DNA of 35,164 bases from Clostridia bacterium (GCA_017469565.1 JAFUGC010000002.1:1-35164); one strand, 5' to 3'. Counted from the stretch's first letter, positions 1 through 9,148 are shown. Program-made: numbers and translations. The notes: a model not told the origin generated them from the letters alone.

Positions 1-891
1 AAACACTTTGATTGCTTGCTCTTCTGCAAGCTCTGTTAATTCATTTCTTACCTCGTTTTCAACAGAAGGCTTGATTAATCTTTTATAAGAGTCTTCTATA
101 ATCTCTTTTAGAATTTCTTCATAATAGCTCTCTTTGACAATCACTTCATCTTCTAAATACTTTAAAATACTTTCATCCGTGTTATCTATTTTCACTTTTA
201 AAAATTCTTCTTTTTCTCCTCTATTGATGGCAAGGATCCTGTGACTTGGAATCTTACTCACAGGTTCTGAATAATCATAATACATCTCATAAACAGACTT
301 TTCTTCCTTGGCAGCCTTAGAAACAATTAATCCATTTTTGTAAATCAATTTTCTAATTTCTTTACGATACTCTGCAACATCTGAAATCATTTCTGCCACA
401 ATATCCTTTGCACCATTTACGGCATCCTCTGCACTTTCTACGTCTTTTTCTTCACTGATGTATTTGGCAGCCTCTTCTTCCAAATTTACTTTTTCTTTTT
501 GTTCAAAAATAATGAGTGCAAGTGGCTCCAAACCTTTTTCCTTTGCGATAGTGGCCCTTGTTCTCTTTTTTTGTTTATATGGTCTATATAAATCCTCAAC
601 TTCCGTCATTGTTTGGGCTGACAAAATTTTATTTTGAAGTTCTTCATCTAATTTTCCTTGTTCATCAATTAAACGAATGACTTCTTCTTTTCTCTTTTCC
701 AAGTTTCTTAGATAGGTAAGCCTCTCAAACATATCGCGGAGCTGTTCATCAGACATTTCTCCCGTTGCTTCTTTTCTGTATCTTGCAATGAAGGGAATCG
801 TGTTTCCTTCATCGATTAGCTTGATTGCATTCTCTACTTGAAATGGTTTTAGTTTTAATTCTTCTACTAATTTTTGTTCAATATTATTCAT
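1..891 (-). CDS. tex: Tex-family RNA-binding transcription accessory protein (C-terminus outside window)
   Basis: The first 297 codons are present and the frame is still open at base 1, so the C-terminal part lies outside the window. The protein begins MNNIEQKLVEELKLKPFQ and continues with IPFIARYRKEATG and VEDLYRPYKQKKRTRATIA. These are the conserved N-terminal blocks of Tex, before the YqgF-like and S1 domains that should lie in the missing part. Tex is a nucleic-acid-binding protein linked to transcription. The ATG at 891 follows an AGGGAGGAAT ribosome site. It lies 27 bases downstream of dtd in the same direction, so the two are probably co-transcribed. Family identity is confident from the N-terminal blocks alone. 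Confidence 0.9.
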   Translation of the reverse strand, partial: MNNIEQKLVEELKLKPFQVENAIKLIDEGNTIPFIARYRKEATGEMSDEQLRDMFERLTYLRNLEKRKEEVIRLIDEQGKLDEELQNKILSAQTMTEVEDLYRPYKQKKRTRATIAKEKGLEPLALIIFEQKEKVNLEEEAAKYISEEKDVESAEDAVNGAKDIVAEMISDVAEYRKEIRKLIYKNGLIVSKAAKEEKSVYEMYYDYSEPVSKIPSHRILAINRGEKEEFLKVKIDNTDESILKYLEDEVIVKESYYEEILKEIIEDSYKRLIKPSVENEVRNELTELAEEQAIKVF

Positions 892-918
892 GATTCCTCC
901 CTATTCACTCCAAAAATC

Positions 919-1377
919 TTACAAAATCTTTCCGTCCCTACTTTCCAAGATAATGGTAACCGGCCCCACATTGGTAAATGTGATGTTCATCATGGCTCCA
1001 AAACTACCAGTAGCAACATTGATTCCAATCTTATTTTTGCAATAATCAATAAAATACTCATATAACTCATTTGCCATTTCCGGCCTTGCTGCCTCAATAA
1101 AACTTGGGCGATTTCCATGATGAGAATCAGCATAGAGGGTAAACTGCGAAACAATATGCAAAGAACCACCCACATCCATGACAGATAAATTCATCTTTTC
1201 ATTTTCATCTTCAAAAATTCTTAGTTTTGCTATTTTCTCTGCTAAACAAACGGCATCTTCTTTTGTGTCAGTATGTGTTACGCCAAGCAATACCAAAAGT
1301 CCATTATCTATTTTAGAATACAACTTGTTATCTATTACAAGCTGTGAATCTCTTACTCTTTGTACAACTGCTTTCAT
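919..1377 (-). CDS. dtd: D-aminoacyl-tRNA deacylase
   Basis: This 152-residue protein has the standard DTD length and layout. The SQFTLYAD motif is at residues 77-84, GNRPSF at 88-93, and the Gly-cisPro segment NVGPVT at 136-141. DTD hydrolyses D-amino acids (and glycine mischarged on tRNA-Ala) from tRNA in the cytoplasm, as translation quality control. The start follows an AGAGGGAGG ribosome site. A hairpin with a modest T-run (1401-1440) lies just upstream, between this gene and the preceding small membrane protein gene. I see no separate promoter in the 24 bases between hairpin and start, so expression may depend on read-through. The tex gene follows 27 bases downstream. Confidence 0.96.
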   Translation of the reverse strand: MKAVVQRVRDSQLVIDNKLYSKIDNGLLVLLGVTHTDTKEDAVCLAEKIAKLRIFEDENEKMNLSVMDVGGSLHIVSQFTLYADSHHGNRPSFIEAARPEMANELYEYFIDYCKNKIGINVATGSFGAMMNITFTNVGPVTIILESRDGKIL

Positions 1378-1400
1378 GTTTCCTCCCTCTTAGAAAAATA

Positions 1401-1440
1401 GTACAAAAAAGGCACTACTCATTCCATGCCTTCTTTGTAC
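1401..1440 (-). terminator. Intrinsic terminator-like hairpin between orf105 and dtd
   Basis: Arms at 1401-1414 and 1427-1440 pair over 14 positions (one G-U on the minus-strand RNA) around a 12-base loop. On the minus strand the stem is followed by TATTTTTCT. It follows the stop of the 105-codon gene by 6 bases. The T-run is interrupted, so termination may be partial. Confidence 0.7.
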
Positions 1441-1446
1441 ATGATT

Positions 1447-1764
1447 TTACTTTTTCTTTCTATATCTACTTCCAAACACATTTTTTATAATGCTTCTTCT
1501 TGATTCAATTTCATCAACAACCAAAAGAAAAGCAGTACTAATTGCTAAAAAAGCAAGATCCGTGCATACATTAAAGATAATTTCACCATTAGTGAAAATG
1601 CTTCTTAGTTTGATATGAACAATTACCATGGCAAGGCTCAAAATGCTACATGCCATGGGAAACCATGCTTTTTTGGTCTGATAGCCAACAAAATTCATCA
1701 CTAAGAAAAATAAGATGGCTACTACAAATACTCTTACATCTGTATAATCAAATACAATCCCCAT
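1447..1764 (-). CDS. Small membrane protein of unknown function
   Basis: This 105-residue protein has about three predicted membrane segments (roughly residues 10-28, 35-52 and 68-86). It ends in a strongly basic tail with RKKK at the very C-terminus. I do not recognise the family. It starts 2 bases after the yebC stop codon, so it is very likely translated from the yebC transcript. A terminator-like hairpin follows its stop. There is no cleavable signal peptide: the first hydrophobic stretch looks like a membrane anchor. Basic ends after the last segment suggest a cytoplasmic C-terminus. Coding is supported by the tight spacing and the lack of a competing frame, but no function can be assigned. 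Confidence 0.72.
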   Translation of the reverse strand: MGIVFDYTDVRVFVVAILFFLVMNFVGYQTKKAWFPMACSILSLAMVIVHIKLRSIFTNGEIIFNVCTDLAFLAISTAFLLVVDEIESRRSIIKNVFGSRYRKKK

Positions 1765-1766
1765 TT

Positions 1767-2498
1767 TTACTCTTCCTCATCCCAGTTATGCCATATTTCT
1801 TGAACATCATCAAGTTCTTCCATTTTTTCAATGATTAAGCCCATTTTTCTGGCACTATCTGCATCTAAGTGCATGTAATTTTGCGGAACCATTTTTACCT
1901 CTGCATCTAGATATGTGATGCCTTTTCCTTCTAGATATTCTCTCACTTTTGAAAAATCATCTGGAGCAGTGGTAATTTCATAAAACTCTTCATCTGCCTC
2001 AAAATTTTCAGCACCAGCATCTATTACTTCTAGCATTAAATCATCCTCTGAAAGCGATGTACTGCCTTTTTCCACAACAATAACACCCTTCTTATCAAAC
2101 ATCCAAGAAACAGAGCCGTTTGTACCAAGATTTCCACCGAATTTATCTAAAATGTGCCTAACATCTCCTGCTGTTCTGTTTCTATTATCTGTCATGGCTT
2201 CTATCATGATGGCAACACCATTTGGTCCATACCCCTCATAAGTGATATCCTCATAGTTAGCAGCATTTCCATCTCCAGCAGCCTTTTTTATACTTCTTTC
2301 TATATTATCATTTGGCATATTATTTGCCTTACATTTTGCAATAACATCACGAAGTTTAGAATTTCCAGCGGGATCAGGGCCACCTTCTTTAACTGCTACT
2401 AAAATCTCTCTTCCCAATTTTGTAAATATTTTTCCTCTTTGCGCATCAGATTTTTCCTTTTTATTTTTAATATTGTTCCATTTTGAATGTCCTGACAC
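1767..2498 (-). CDS. yebC: YebC/PmpR-family transcription/translation regulator
   Basis: The 243-residue protein starts MSGHSKWNNIKNKKEKSD and carries GRIF-like and KANNMPNDNIERSIKK blocks, the hallmark of YebC/PmpR proteins. Members were long annotated as DNA-binding regulators. Recent work on the family links some of them to relief of ribosome stalling; which role applies here cannot be read from sequence. The start codon is GTG at 2498, preceded by AGGAGGAATTACA, an excellent ribosome site. A TGATAAAAT extended -10 lies about 56 bases upstream, so the gene may be transcribed independently of polA. It is followed directly by a small membrane protein gene. Confidence 0.95.
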   Translation of the reverse strand: MSGHSKWNNIKNKKEKSDAQRGKIFTKLGREILVAVKEGGPDPAGNSKLRDVIAKCKANNMPNDNIERSIKKAAGDGNAANYEDITYEGYGPNGVAIMIEAMTDNRNRTAGDVRHILDKFGGNLGTNGSVSWMFDKKGVIVVEKGSTSLSEDDLMLEVIDAGAENFEADEEFYEITTAPDDFSKVREYLEGKGITYLDAEVKMVPQNYMHLDADSARKMGLIIEKMEELDDVQEIWHNWDEEE

Positions 2499-2553
2499 TG
2501 TAATTCCTCCTTCTTTTTCCTAATTTTTGGGCCATACGCCCTCCAACAGGAGC

Positions 2554-2562
2554 ATTTTATCA
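2554..2562 (-). promoter_or_regulatory. Possible extended -10 promoter of yebC
   Basis: The minus strand reads TGATAAAAT, i.e. a TGN extension plus TAAAAT. No good -35 hexamer sits 17 bases upstream (TACCCA). The RNA would begin with two small back-to-back hairpins (CTCC/GGAG and GGGC/GCCC) before the yebC ribosome site. Confidence 0.35.
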
Positions 2563-2630
2563 TACTTTTTCCCATTTGGGTAGAGCATTTGAAAATTTTA
2601 TTCAAAAAAAGGTTGTCCCTCTTTGAGCGC

Positions 2631-5303
2631 TTAATGTGCCTCAAACCACGTTCTTCCCATGTTCGCATCCACCTTAAGTGGTACTGCCATCTGGATTACA
2701 TTTTCCATATTTCTCACTAGTAACTCTTTGACGACTTCTATTTCACTTTCTTTCGTTTCAATTAAAAGTTCGTCATGAACCTGAATAATAAGTTTGGATT
2801 CTAGCTTTCTATCTTCTAATTCCTTTTCAATATTTACCATGGCAATCTTAATAATATCTGCCGCCGTTCCTTGAATTGGAGCATTCATGGCAACTCTTTC
2901 ACCAAACTGACGCACGTTAAAATTATTGGACTTAATTTCAGGAACATACCTTCTCCTGCCCCAAAGCGTTTCCACATATCCTTTTTCTTTACAATTTTTT
3001 ACAGAGTTATCCATATACTCTTTGATTTTAGGATACTTTTCAAAATACTTTTCGATATATTCTTTTGCCCTTCTTCTGGAAATATGAATATTGGTAGCAA
3101 GCCCAAAATCACTAATACCATACACAATGCCAAAATTCACGGCCTTTGCCTCACTTCTCATCTGTTTTGTCACTTCTTCCAATGGCACATTAAACACCTG
3201 CGATGCCGTCACCGCATGAATATCCACATCATTTTGGAAGGCGTGAATCATGGTTTCATCCCCAGATATATGTGCAAGTACCCTAAGTTCCACCTGCGAA
3301 TAATCCGCATCTAAAAGTGTATACCCTTCTTTAGCAATAAAGATTTTTCTAAGCTCTCTTCCAAGTTCTGTCCTGATTGGAATGTTCTGCAAATTTGGAT
3401 CTGTGCAGCTAATTCTTCCTGTGGCAGTTACTGTTTGATTAAATTTTGCGTGAATTCTGCCCGTTTCTGCATTAATTAAAGGCAACATTCCATCCACATA
3501 AGTAGCCTTTAGTTTATTTAGTGTTCTATACTCTAACACTTTTTCTACAATAGGATGGTCCTCTAATAATTTTTCTAGCACATCACTGTCTGTGGAATAG
3601 CCACTTTTGGTCTTTTTGATGACAGGAAGCTGTAATTTTTCAAACAACACTTCTCCCAGTTGTTTTGGTGAATTGATATTAAACTCTGTACCTGCTAAGT
3701 TCCATATCTCCTTGGTTAAATCATTCACACTTGTATTTAAAGAAATAGAATAATCTCTTAGCATTTGCTTGTCCACAAAAACGCCCACATACTCCATTTC
3801 AGCAAGCACCTTCATGAGTGGCATTTCAATATCCGTAAACAAATGATATTCTTCTTTATCTTTTAATTCTTTCTCGTATTTTTCTTTACAATCAAAAATA
3901 TATTTGGCATATTTCGAAATTCTTTCTTTTTTCTTTTCATCCTCTTGGCTCTGTGCTTCTTCGTTTCCAGCAGAAAAACCTTCTAATGTAATTTGTTCCA
4001 CTTTTCCCTTTTCCTCACCATTATCCACGATGATTTTTAATTCTTCCAAAATCAAATCATTTAGCTTATAAGTGGATTTGGATGGATTTAAAAGATAGGC
4101 TGCAATGGTCACATCAAACATCATGTTTTTTGCTTGAATGCCATGTCTTTTTAATTTTAAATAATCTTCTTTTTCTTCAAAACCAATCTTAGCCACTTCA
4201 CTCTCGAAAATATATTTTAGATTTTCTGTGGTAGGATGGCTAGTATAATAAACAACACTATTTTCAGTATTTGTATAAACGGCTATAGCACCTGAATCTT
4301 TGTCCCAATAATAGGCAATTTGATTACTCTCATCATCAAGTTTTAACTCAGAAAAATCTTTGATTTCTATTGAAATCTCTTCTACCGCCTCACTGGAACC
4401 ATTTTCAGATTCCTTAAGCTCTAATCTATCAATGAATGTCTTTAATTCCAATTTCTTAAAAAGCTCATAAAGTTTATCATTATCAAACTCTTTTTTAGCA
4501 ATCTCTTCTAGCTCAAACTCAAGTGGAACCTCTCTAAAAATAGTTCCAAGGTCCTTGGATAAGTATGCAAGCTCCTTATTTCCCAAGATTTTTTCTTTTA
4601 GTTTTCCTTTGATACCTTCCAGCTCTTCTCCAGCTTCTAAAGAATGATAAATCTTATCAATATCATGATATTTCGTAATTAAGGAAAATGCCGTCTTTTC
4701 CCCTACACCAGGCACACCAGGGATATTATCTGAGGTATCCCCCATTAGTCCCTTGATTTGGATAAACTGAATTGGCTCGATGCCAAACTTCTCCCTCACT
4801 ACACTTGGCGTATAATCGGTACTTTCTGTTTTCCCCATTCTTGTTGTTGGAATCCTAACGGTTACTCGGTCGGAAGTCAGCTGAAGTGCATCTCTATCTC
4901 CGGTAAGAAGTAACACGTTAATATCATTCTTCTCACCAAAACTAGCCATGGTTCCCAAAATATCATCCGCCTCATAGCCTTCCATCTCAAAAATCTTAAT
5001 ATTCATATCCTCTAAAATCTCTTTAATGATAGGCATTTGCATTCTTAATTCATCTGGCATTCCTTTTCTTGTTGCCTTGTAACCATCATACTTCTTATGT
5101 CTAAAAGTTGGAGCCTTTAAATCAAAAGCCACACAAACATAATCTGGATTTTCCTCATTTAAAAGCTTCAAAAGGATAGACAAAAATCCAAAAATCGCAT
5201 TCGTATAGACCCCTTCGGAATTCATTAACATCTTCGAACTCATCACGCCATAAAAGGCCCTATTCATAATACTATTTCCATCCACTGCAACTAACTTCTT
5301 CAT
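2631..5303 (-). CDS. polA: DNA polymerase I (proofreading domain degenerate)
   Basis: This 890-residue protein has full-length Pol I architecture. The N-terminal 5'-3' nuclease domain spans about residues 1-290 (AVDGNS, YEADDILG, LTGDRDALQL, MGDTSDNIPGVPGVGEKTA). A 3'-5' exonuclease-like domain follows (about 310-500), then the family A polymerase. Motif A is LDADYSQVELR, motif B is RSEAKAVNFGIVYG, and motif C is QVHDELL near residue 842. The acidic metal ligands of proofreading exonucleases are missing (IAYYWDKDSG where DxE is expected), so proofreading is probably lost, as in Bacillus and Thermus Pol I. I chose the ATG at 5303 because AAAAGGAAGG sits 6 bases before it; an upstream in-frame TTG at 5321 lacks a ribosome site. 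The gene acts in Okazaki fragment maturation and repair. Confidence 0.97.
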   Translation of the reverse strand: MKKLVAVDGNSIMNRAFYGVMSSKMLMNSEGVYTNAIFGFLSILLKLLNEENPDYVCVAFDLKAPTFRHKKYDGYKATRKGMPDELRMQMPIIKEILEDMNIKIFEMEGYEADDILGTMASFGEKNDINVLLLTGDRDALQLTSDRVTVRIPTTRMGKTESTDYTPSVVREKFGIEPIQFIQIKGLMGDTSDNIPGVPGVGEKTAFSLITKYHDIDKIYHSLEAGEELEGIKGKLKEKILGNKELAYLSKDLGTIFREVPLEFELEEIAKKEFDNDKLYELFKKLELKTFIDRLELKESENGSSEAVEEISIEIKDFSELKLDDESNQIAYYWDKDSGAIAVYTNTENSVVYYTSHPTTENLKYIFESEVAKIGFEEKEDYLKLKRHGIQAKNMMFDVTIAAYLLNPSKSTYKLNDLILEELKIIVDNGEEKGKVEQITLEGFSAGNEEAQSQEDEKKKERISKYAKYIFDCKEKYEKELKDKEEYHLFTDIEMPLMKVLAEMEYVGVFVDKQMLRDYSISLNTSVNDLTKEIWNLAGTEFNINSPKQLGEVLFEKLQLPVIKKTKSGYSTDSDVLEKLLEDHPIVEKVLEYRTLNKLKATYVDGMLPLINAETGRIHAKFNQTVTATGRISCTDPNLQNIPIRTELGRELRKIFIAKEGYTLLDADYSQVELRVLAHISGDETMIHAFQNDVDIHAVTASQVFNVPLEEVTKQMRSEAKAVNFGIVYGISDFGLATNIHISRRRAKEYIEKYFEKYPKIKEYMDNSVKNCKEKGYVETLWGRRRYVPEIKSNNFNVRQFGERVAMNAPIQGTAADIIKIAMVNIEKELEDRKLESKLIIQVHDELLIETKESEIEVVKELLVRNMENVIQMAVPLKVDANMGRTWFEAH

Positions 5304-5338
5304 AACTACCTTCCTTTTCAAAATAAAACTAAACCATT

Positions 5339-5569
5339 TTATTCTATCGTATCAAAAGAATTTAATGTATCAACCACAATCTCTGTGTATACATTTTGCG
5401 GAGTATCAAACTTTAAATCTGTTAATATTTGAATGGCATCCTCTGCTTTTACCTGTAAGACCCAATTTTCTTTTGAGACAATTTCCGATATGATAGCATA
5501 CTTTGTAAACTCTTCATCATTTGTGCTATTATCTTTTAAATCAATTGCTTTATCATATAAATTCGTCAT
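5339..5569 (-). CDS. Small acidic protein of unknown function
   Basis: This 76-residue, soluble, acidic protein has no membrane segment and no cysteines, and I do not recognise a family. It sits between the transglutaminase-like gene (41 bases upstream) and polA (35 bases downstream), all in one direction. It may therefore be a partner of the transglutaminase-like protein. A GTG codon directly precedes the chosen ATG. The ribosome site AAAAGGTG is 7 bases from the ATG and 4 from the GTG, so I prefer the ATG at 5569. Coding is supported by position, ribosome site and an uninterrupted frame, but homology is unknown. Confidence 0.6.
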   Translation of the reverse strand: MTNLYDKAIDLKDNSTNDEEFTKYAIISEIVSKENWVLQVKAEDAIQILTDLKFDTPQNVYTEIVVDTLNSFDTIE

Positions 5570-5610
5570 CACATTTCACCTTTTCTTTCCATCATTCATT
5601 TTACATTTTC

Positions 5611-7395
5611 CTATCTCAATCCCTTGCATATCCGCTGTGTTTTTCCTTCCGGTGTACCAATAATCTCTTTTAACACTTTACTTTTCTCAAATCTTTTTTG
5701 ATCCACAAGCAGTCTTCCGCCACGGATATCCTCTCTTAATTCCTCGCGTGTGACATCTTCTAAATCACTATTAGGACTAAATAAACCATATCCCTTGCTA
5801 CCATCCTCGTAGCCGTACTCAATGACCGTATTGACTTCTTTTATTCCTCTATTCTCAGAAACTAAAAATTCACAATTAAATCCTAACCTCGTAATGACAC
5901 TTCTAAAATTCTTATAGAATAAAGCATCATTCACAAAATCTGTTTGATGAACAATAGATTCCAACATTTCTTTCCTATCCTGCGTAGGCAAACTAATATG
6001 ATTTTCTCTTCCTGTAATATTTTTATATGCTTCTACCAAATTAGAAACAGGAACTGGATTATGCTCTGTAGAAACGCAAGTTGCAACACTAGAAATCACA
6101 TTTTGAATACTTCTTTTATCTTTTTCATTTTCCATTGGTCTAATTCCACAATATTGTCTTGGATCAATCCTACTCGTTTTCAAACGGTCTAAATCCCATC
6201 CTTGGGAATTAGTGGAATCTGCAATGAAGACAGGCTCTTTCCCCTCTAGATGTTCTGCTTTTACAATACAATAAGTATGACCATTACTTAGATAGCCCCC
6301 ATTTGTCATCCTTCCTTCACTCGCTCTTTGTGCTTCATTAGAAAGATGCCCCTCGGCAATATCTAATGTACTAGGCAAGTGATTTCCATATACAATGGCA
6401 TGTTCTATCCCAAACTCCTCTAAAAATTTAGAATATAAATATGCAAATTCATAACACAAAATATTGTTATTACTCGGCGTGATGGAATTTAATCGAATGG
6501 GATTTAAATGAGCTTGTACCCCTACATTTGAATTATACGCATACACCGGATCATAAGTAAGCATTTGACACAATCGCGTATAAATATATACGGCCGTTTC
6601 TGCCTTTGTAATTGGATGCCCATCCATCTCTTGAGGCATACTTTTTAACACATCATCATGTAGTTCCTTAGTAATTCTAATATTGGCACCTACCTTAGAT
6701 TTAGTATCTAACATATTTTCAATATTCTCTGTTGCCATTTTGTTCATGTGAGCTTGCTTAAAATCGGCTACCTTATCCGCAATACCAACAATAGTATCAT
6801 CATAAAAACTTTTTTCAAACATATAATCATCTAATTCATCTGCAATGTCTGACAATTGTTTTAATATGGCTTCATCTTTTTTTACGTCAAGCGCCTCAAG
6901 TCTATCCGCATCCTGTATGATAGCTAGTAATTGCTTGTTTTCTATTTTATGAGGACTCATCTGTTTTTTGAGCATTTGAATTCTTTTTTGAATCTCAGGA
7001 TTTTTGCTATCTGAAAACATACTCTCCCCAAGAACCCCTATCGCAGCAATCGGAAACTCATTCACCTTGTGAGATGCCATATCATACGCACTTATCATGC
7101 AAGGCTTTTTATGCTTTTGGCAATTGACTGCTTCATCATACATTTCTTCGAATAAAGCACCATTTTCAAATATTCTTTGAATCATAGCCTTATCATACAT
7201 AACGGCTACATCATCTTTTATAGAATATACATAATCACAACTTTCAGAATCTGGTGAACTCTCATAAATAAAATGTGTTTTTTCTTTAAATGCTTTTTCA
7301 AAAGCCTCTGGATCTTTTTTTTCAAAATCATCATAAGCATTGATTGCATCTTCTACTTGTGCTTTGCCAAATATTCTTGAAAATATACTAGCCAT
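5611..7395 (-). CDS. Transglutaminase-like (Cys-His-Asp) protein, cytosolic, function unknown
   Basis: This 594-residue protein has no signal peptide or membrane segment. Its central part carries the signature order of the transglutaminase-like fold. A helix with the usual aromatic-YD ending comes first (AVYIYTRLCQMLTYDP, about 269-283), then Cys314 (NNILCYEFAYLYSKFL), His373 (NGHTYCIVKAE) and Asp393 (PVFIADST). Spacing Cys-59-His-20-Asp fits the Cys-His-Asp triad. The 260 residues before it look helical and charged; the 200 after it match nothing I recognise. Possible activities are protein cross-linking, deamidation or proteolysis, and the sequence does not decide between them. The start follows AAGGGAGGTAAAACA. 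It lies 22 bases downstream of an ABC permease gene and upstream of a small ORF and polA, so it may share the exporter's transcript. Confidence 0.72.
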   Translation of the reverse strand: MASIFSRIFGKAQVEDAINAYDDFEKKDPEAFEKAFKEKTHFIYESSPDSESCDYVYSIKDDVAVMYDKAMIQRIFENGALFEEMYDEAVNCQKHKKPCMISAYDMASHKVNEFPIAAIGVLGESMFSDSKNPEIQKRIQMLKKQMSPHKIENKQLLAIIQDADRLEALDVKKDEAILKQLSDIADELDDYMFEKSFYDDTIVGIADKVADFKQAHMNKMATENIENMLDTKSKVGANIRITKELHDDVLKSMPQEMDGHPITKAETAVYIYTRLCQMLTYDPVYAYNSNVGVQAHLNPIRLNSITPSNNNILCYEFAYLYSKFLEEFGIEHAIVYGNHLPSTLDIAEGHLSNEAQRASEGRMTNGGYLSNGHTYCIVKAEHLEGKEPVFIADSTNSQGWDLDRLKTSRIDPRQYCGIRPMENEKDKRSIQNVISSVATCVSTEHNPVPVSNLVEAYKNITGRENHISLPTQDRKEMLESIVHQTDFVNDALFYKNFRSVITRLGFNCEFLVSENRGIKEVNTVIEYGYEDGSKGYGLFSPNSDLEDVTREELREDIRGGRLLVDQKRFEKSKVLKEIIGTPEGKTQRICKGLR

Positions 7396-7417
7396 TGTTT
7401 TACCTCCCTTTCTAGTT

Positions 7418-9055
7418 TTATGATATTAAGTGTTGAAATATCTTTTTTGCATTTTGATTCACATAATGATTTAATACAAAATGAATGATCAATATTATCA
7501 TAGCTAATGTTATCATGTAAATTCTAATGTTTTTGATGACTACTCCTAGCCCAACAATCAATGCAGTTGCAATCAAAGAATAAAACAATTCATACAAAAC
7601 ATTGGTATTTTGCTTCATTAGCACAAACTCCGTGTCCCACTTTGTTTGGGGATTCTTTAAATCAATGATTAATTTCATTTTCTCCCCTAATAAATTGAAT
7701 AACACCCCTAATAAAAATAAAATGAAAGTCAAAAATACCTTACGAGTACAATAATAATATATCCCAGACATCATGGCAGATGTCAATAGATTCACAGCAA
7801 ATCCGAGTATGATTTTCATTTGAAATTGTTTTGCTAATGCAATTGGCAATGTTTTTAGCATGACAGCACTTCTCGCATCCTTTGACACTGCTATGATAGA
7901 AGTAAAATTTAGCATAAATAATATTAATTGTACTGCAATAAAAATAGCATAAATAAACGAATTTTCTGCAAACAATGAAAATGCTTGAACAATATCAATC
8001 CCATTCTTTCCAAGGAAATGAAATCCTGCAACAACGGATAGCAATACAAGAACTAACTGTATCACCGGCATAATCATACACTGAACAAAAAACAGTGGAC
8101 TCCTGGCAATCGTTCTAAATTCTCTCATCAAATATGCTATTGAAACGTTCCTTTTTTTCACATCCTTCAAAGATAATTTTTCGATTCTTTTTTTACTCTT
8201 TTTTCCACTCAATATGGTTCCGAGTGCACCTTTTAAATAAATTTTGGAAATAAGAAAAATCCCTAAACCATATATGACAACAGATTCTACCATATACCAA
8301 GCCAAATTGATAAGCCCGTCTTTTACATTGCCATTCGTTAAGATATTCATGATAGGTTTTAGCAAAATAAAACGATCTGCAAGCATACTGGCAAGCTCAT
8401 TTCCTTCTAACACAGTACTTTGCATATTAGAAAGAGATGAAAATTGATTTTCATCCAATCCTCTATCTGCGGCGTAAAAACTAAAAAGTATCATCAGTAA
8501 AAAAATAGTTGTATAAATGACCTTACTTTTATTTTTAATAAAACTCGTAAGCCTCATAATCACTGCAATGAGTGTAGTAGTAATGACGATTGGAATGATA
8601 GGAAGGATTGCCAATATTGCTATCATCTCTATATAAAATAAAAAACCCGCTTTAGAAATGATTCCATAAACAGCCATTGGTATTGCTAGCATTAAAAGTT
8701 CTATTTGATATTCGGAAAAAATCATGCTAACCATTTTAGAATGCACTAGATGAATTGGTTTCAAGGGCAGTCGCAAAAACATTTTTAAGTCTTTTGAAAA
8801 ATATAAAACATTGAGACTTTGAAAAATATTTTCTGTGAATAATAAGAAGAAATTCATTAATAGCAACATGTTCACAAATGCATAGGATTCCCCTATTTCA
8901 TTTAAACTTAAAATAGCAGCCCTGCTAAATAAAACCATGATGGCAGCAAAAGACAAAAAAACAATTACCAAAGAAAGCCTTGAAAGGAGTTTATTGGTTT
9001 TTATTAATTCTCTTCTTCTATCATTTTTTAAAATTACAGACGTTAGCGTACTCAT
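7418..9055 (-). CDS. ABC exporter permease subunit
   Basis: This protein of about 545 residues has roughly 12 predicted membrane segments in two blocks. They are separated by a basic cytosolic stretch with KKSKKRIEKLSLKDVKKR near the middle. Paired with the ATPase gene 93 bases upstream, it is the permease of an ABC exporter of the broad ABC-2/EcsB-like type. The substrate is unknown. GTG and ATG stand side by side at the start (9058 and 9055), and AAAGGAG precedes both at workable distance. I chose the ATG. The transglutaminase-like gene follows 22 bases downstream, which raises the possibility of a functional link. Confidence 0.85.
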   Translation of the reverse strand: MSTLTSVILKNDRRRELIKTNKLLSRLSLVIVFLSFAAIMVLFSRAAILSLNEIGESYAFVNMLLLMNFFLLFTENIFQSLNVLYFSKDLKMFLRLPLKPIHLVHSKMVSMIFSEYQIELLMLAIPMAVYGIISKAGFLFYIEMIAILAILPIIPIVITTTLIAVIMRLTSFIKNKSKVIYTTIFLLMILFSFYAADRGLDENQFSSLSNMQSTVLEGNELASMLADRFILLKPIMNILTNGNVKDGLINLAWYMVESVVIYGLGIFLISKIYLKGALGTILSGKKSKKRIEKLSLKDVKKRNVSIAYLMREFRTIARSPLFFVQCMIMPVIQLVLVLLSVVAGFHFLGKNGIDIVQAFSLFAENSFIYAIFIAVQLILFMLNFTSIIAVSKDARSAVMLKTLPIALAKQFQMKIILGFAVNLLTSAMMSGIYYYCTRKVFLTFILFLLGVLFNLLGEKMKLIIDLKNPQTKWDTEFVLMKQNTNVLYELFYSLIATALIVGLGVVIKNIRIYMITLAMIILIIHFVLNHYVNQNAKKIFQHLIS

Positions 9056-9148
9056 CACTATTTTCTCCTTTGACTCTCATCAGTATTTTAGTTTTCGCTT
9101 TTTATTTTCGTATTTCATGTTATGCTTTCATTCTCATCTTTCCACCAT

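Noticed and set aside
2871-3314. A 147-codon plus-strand frame opposite polA
   Set aside because: It lies wholly antisense to the conserved polymerase domain, has no ribosome site and no recognisable content.
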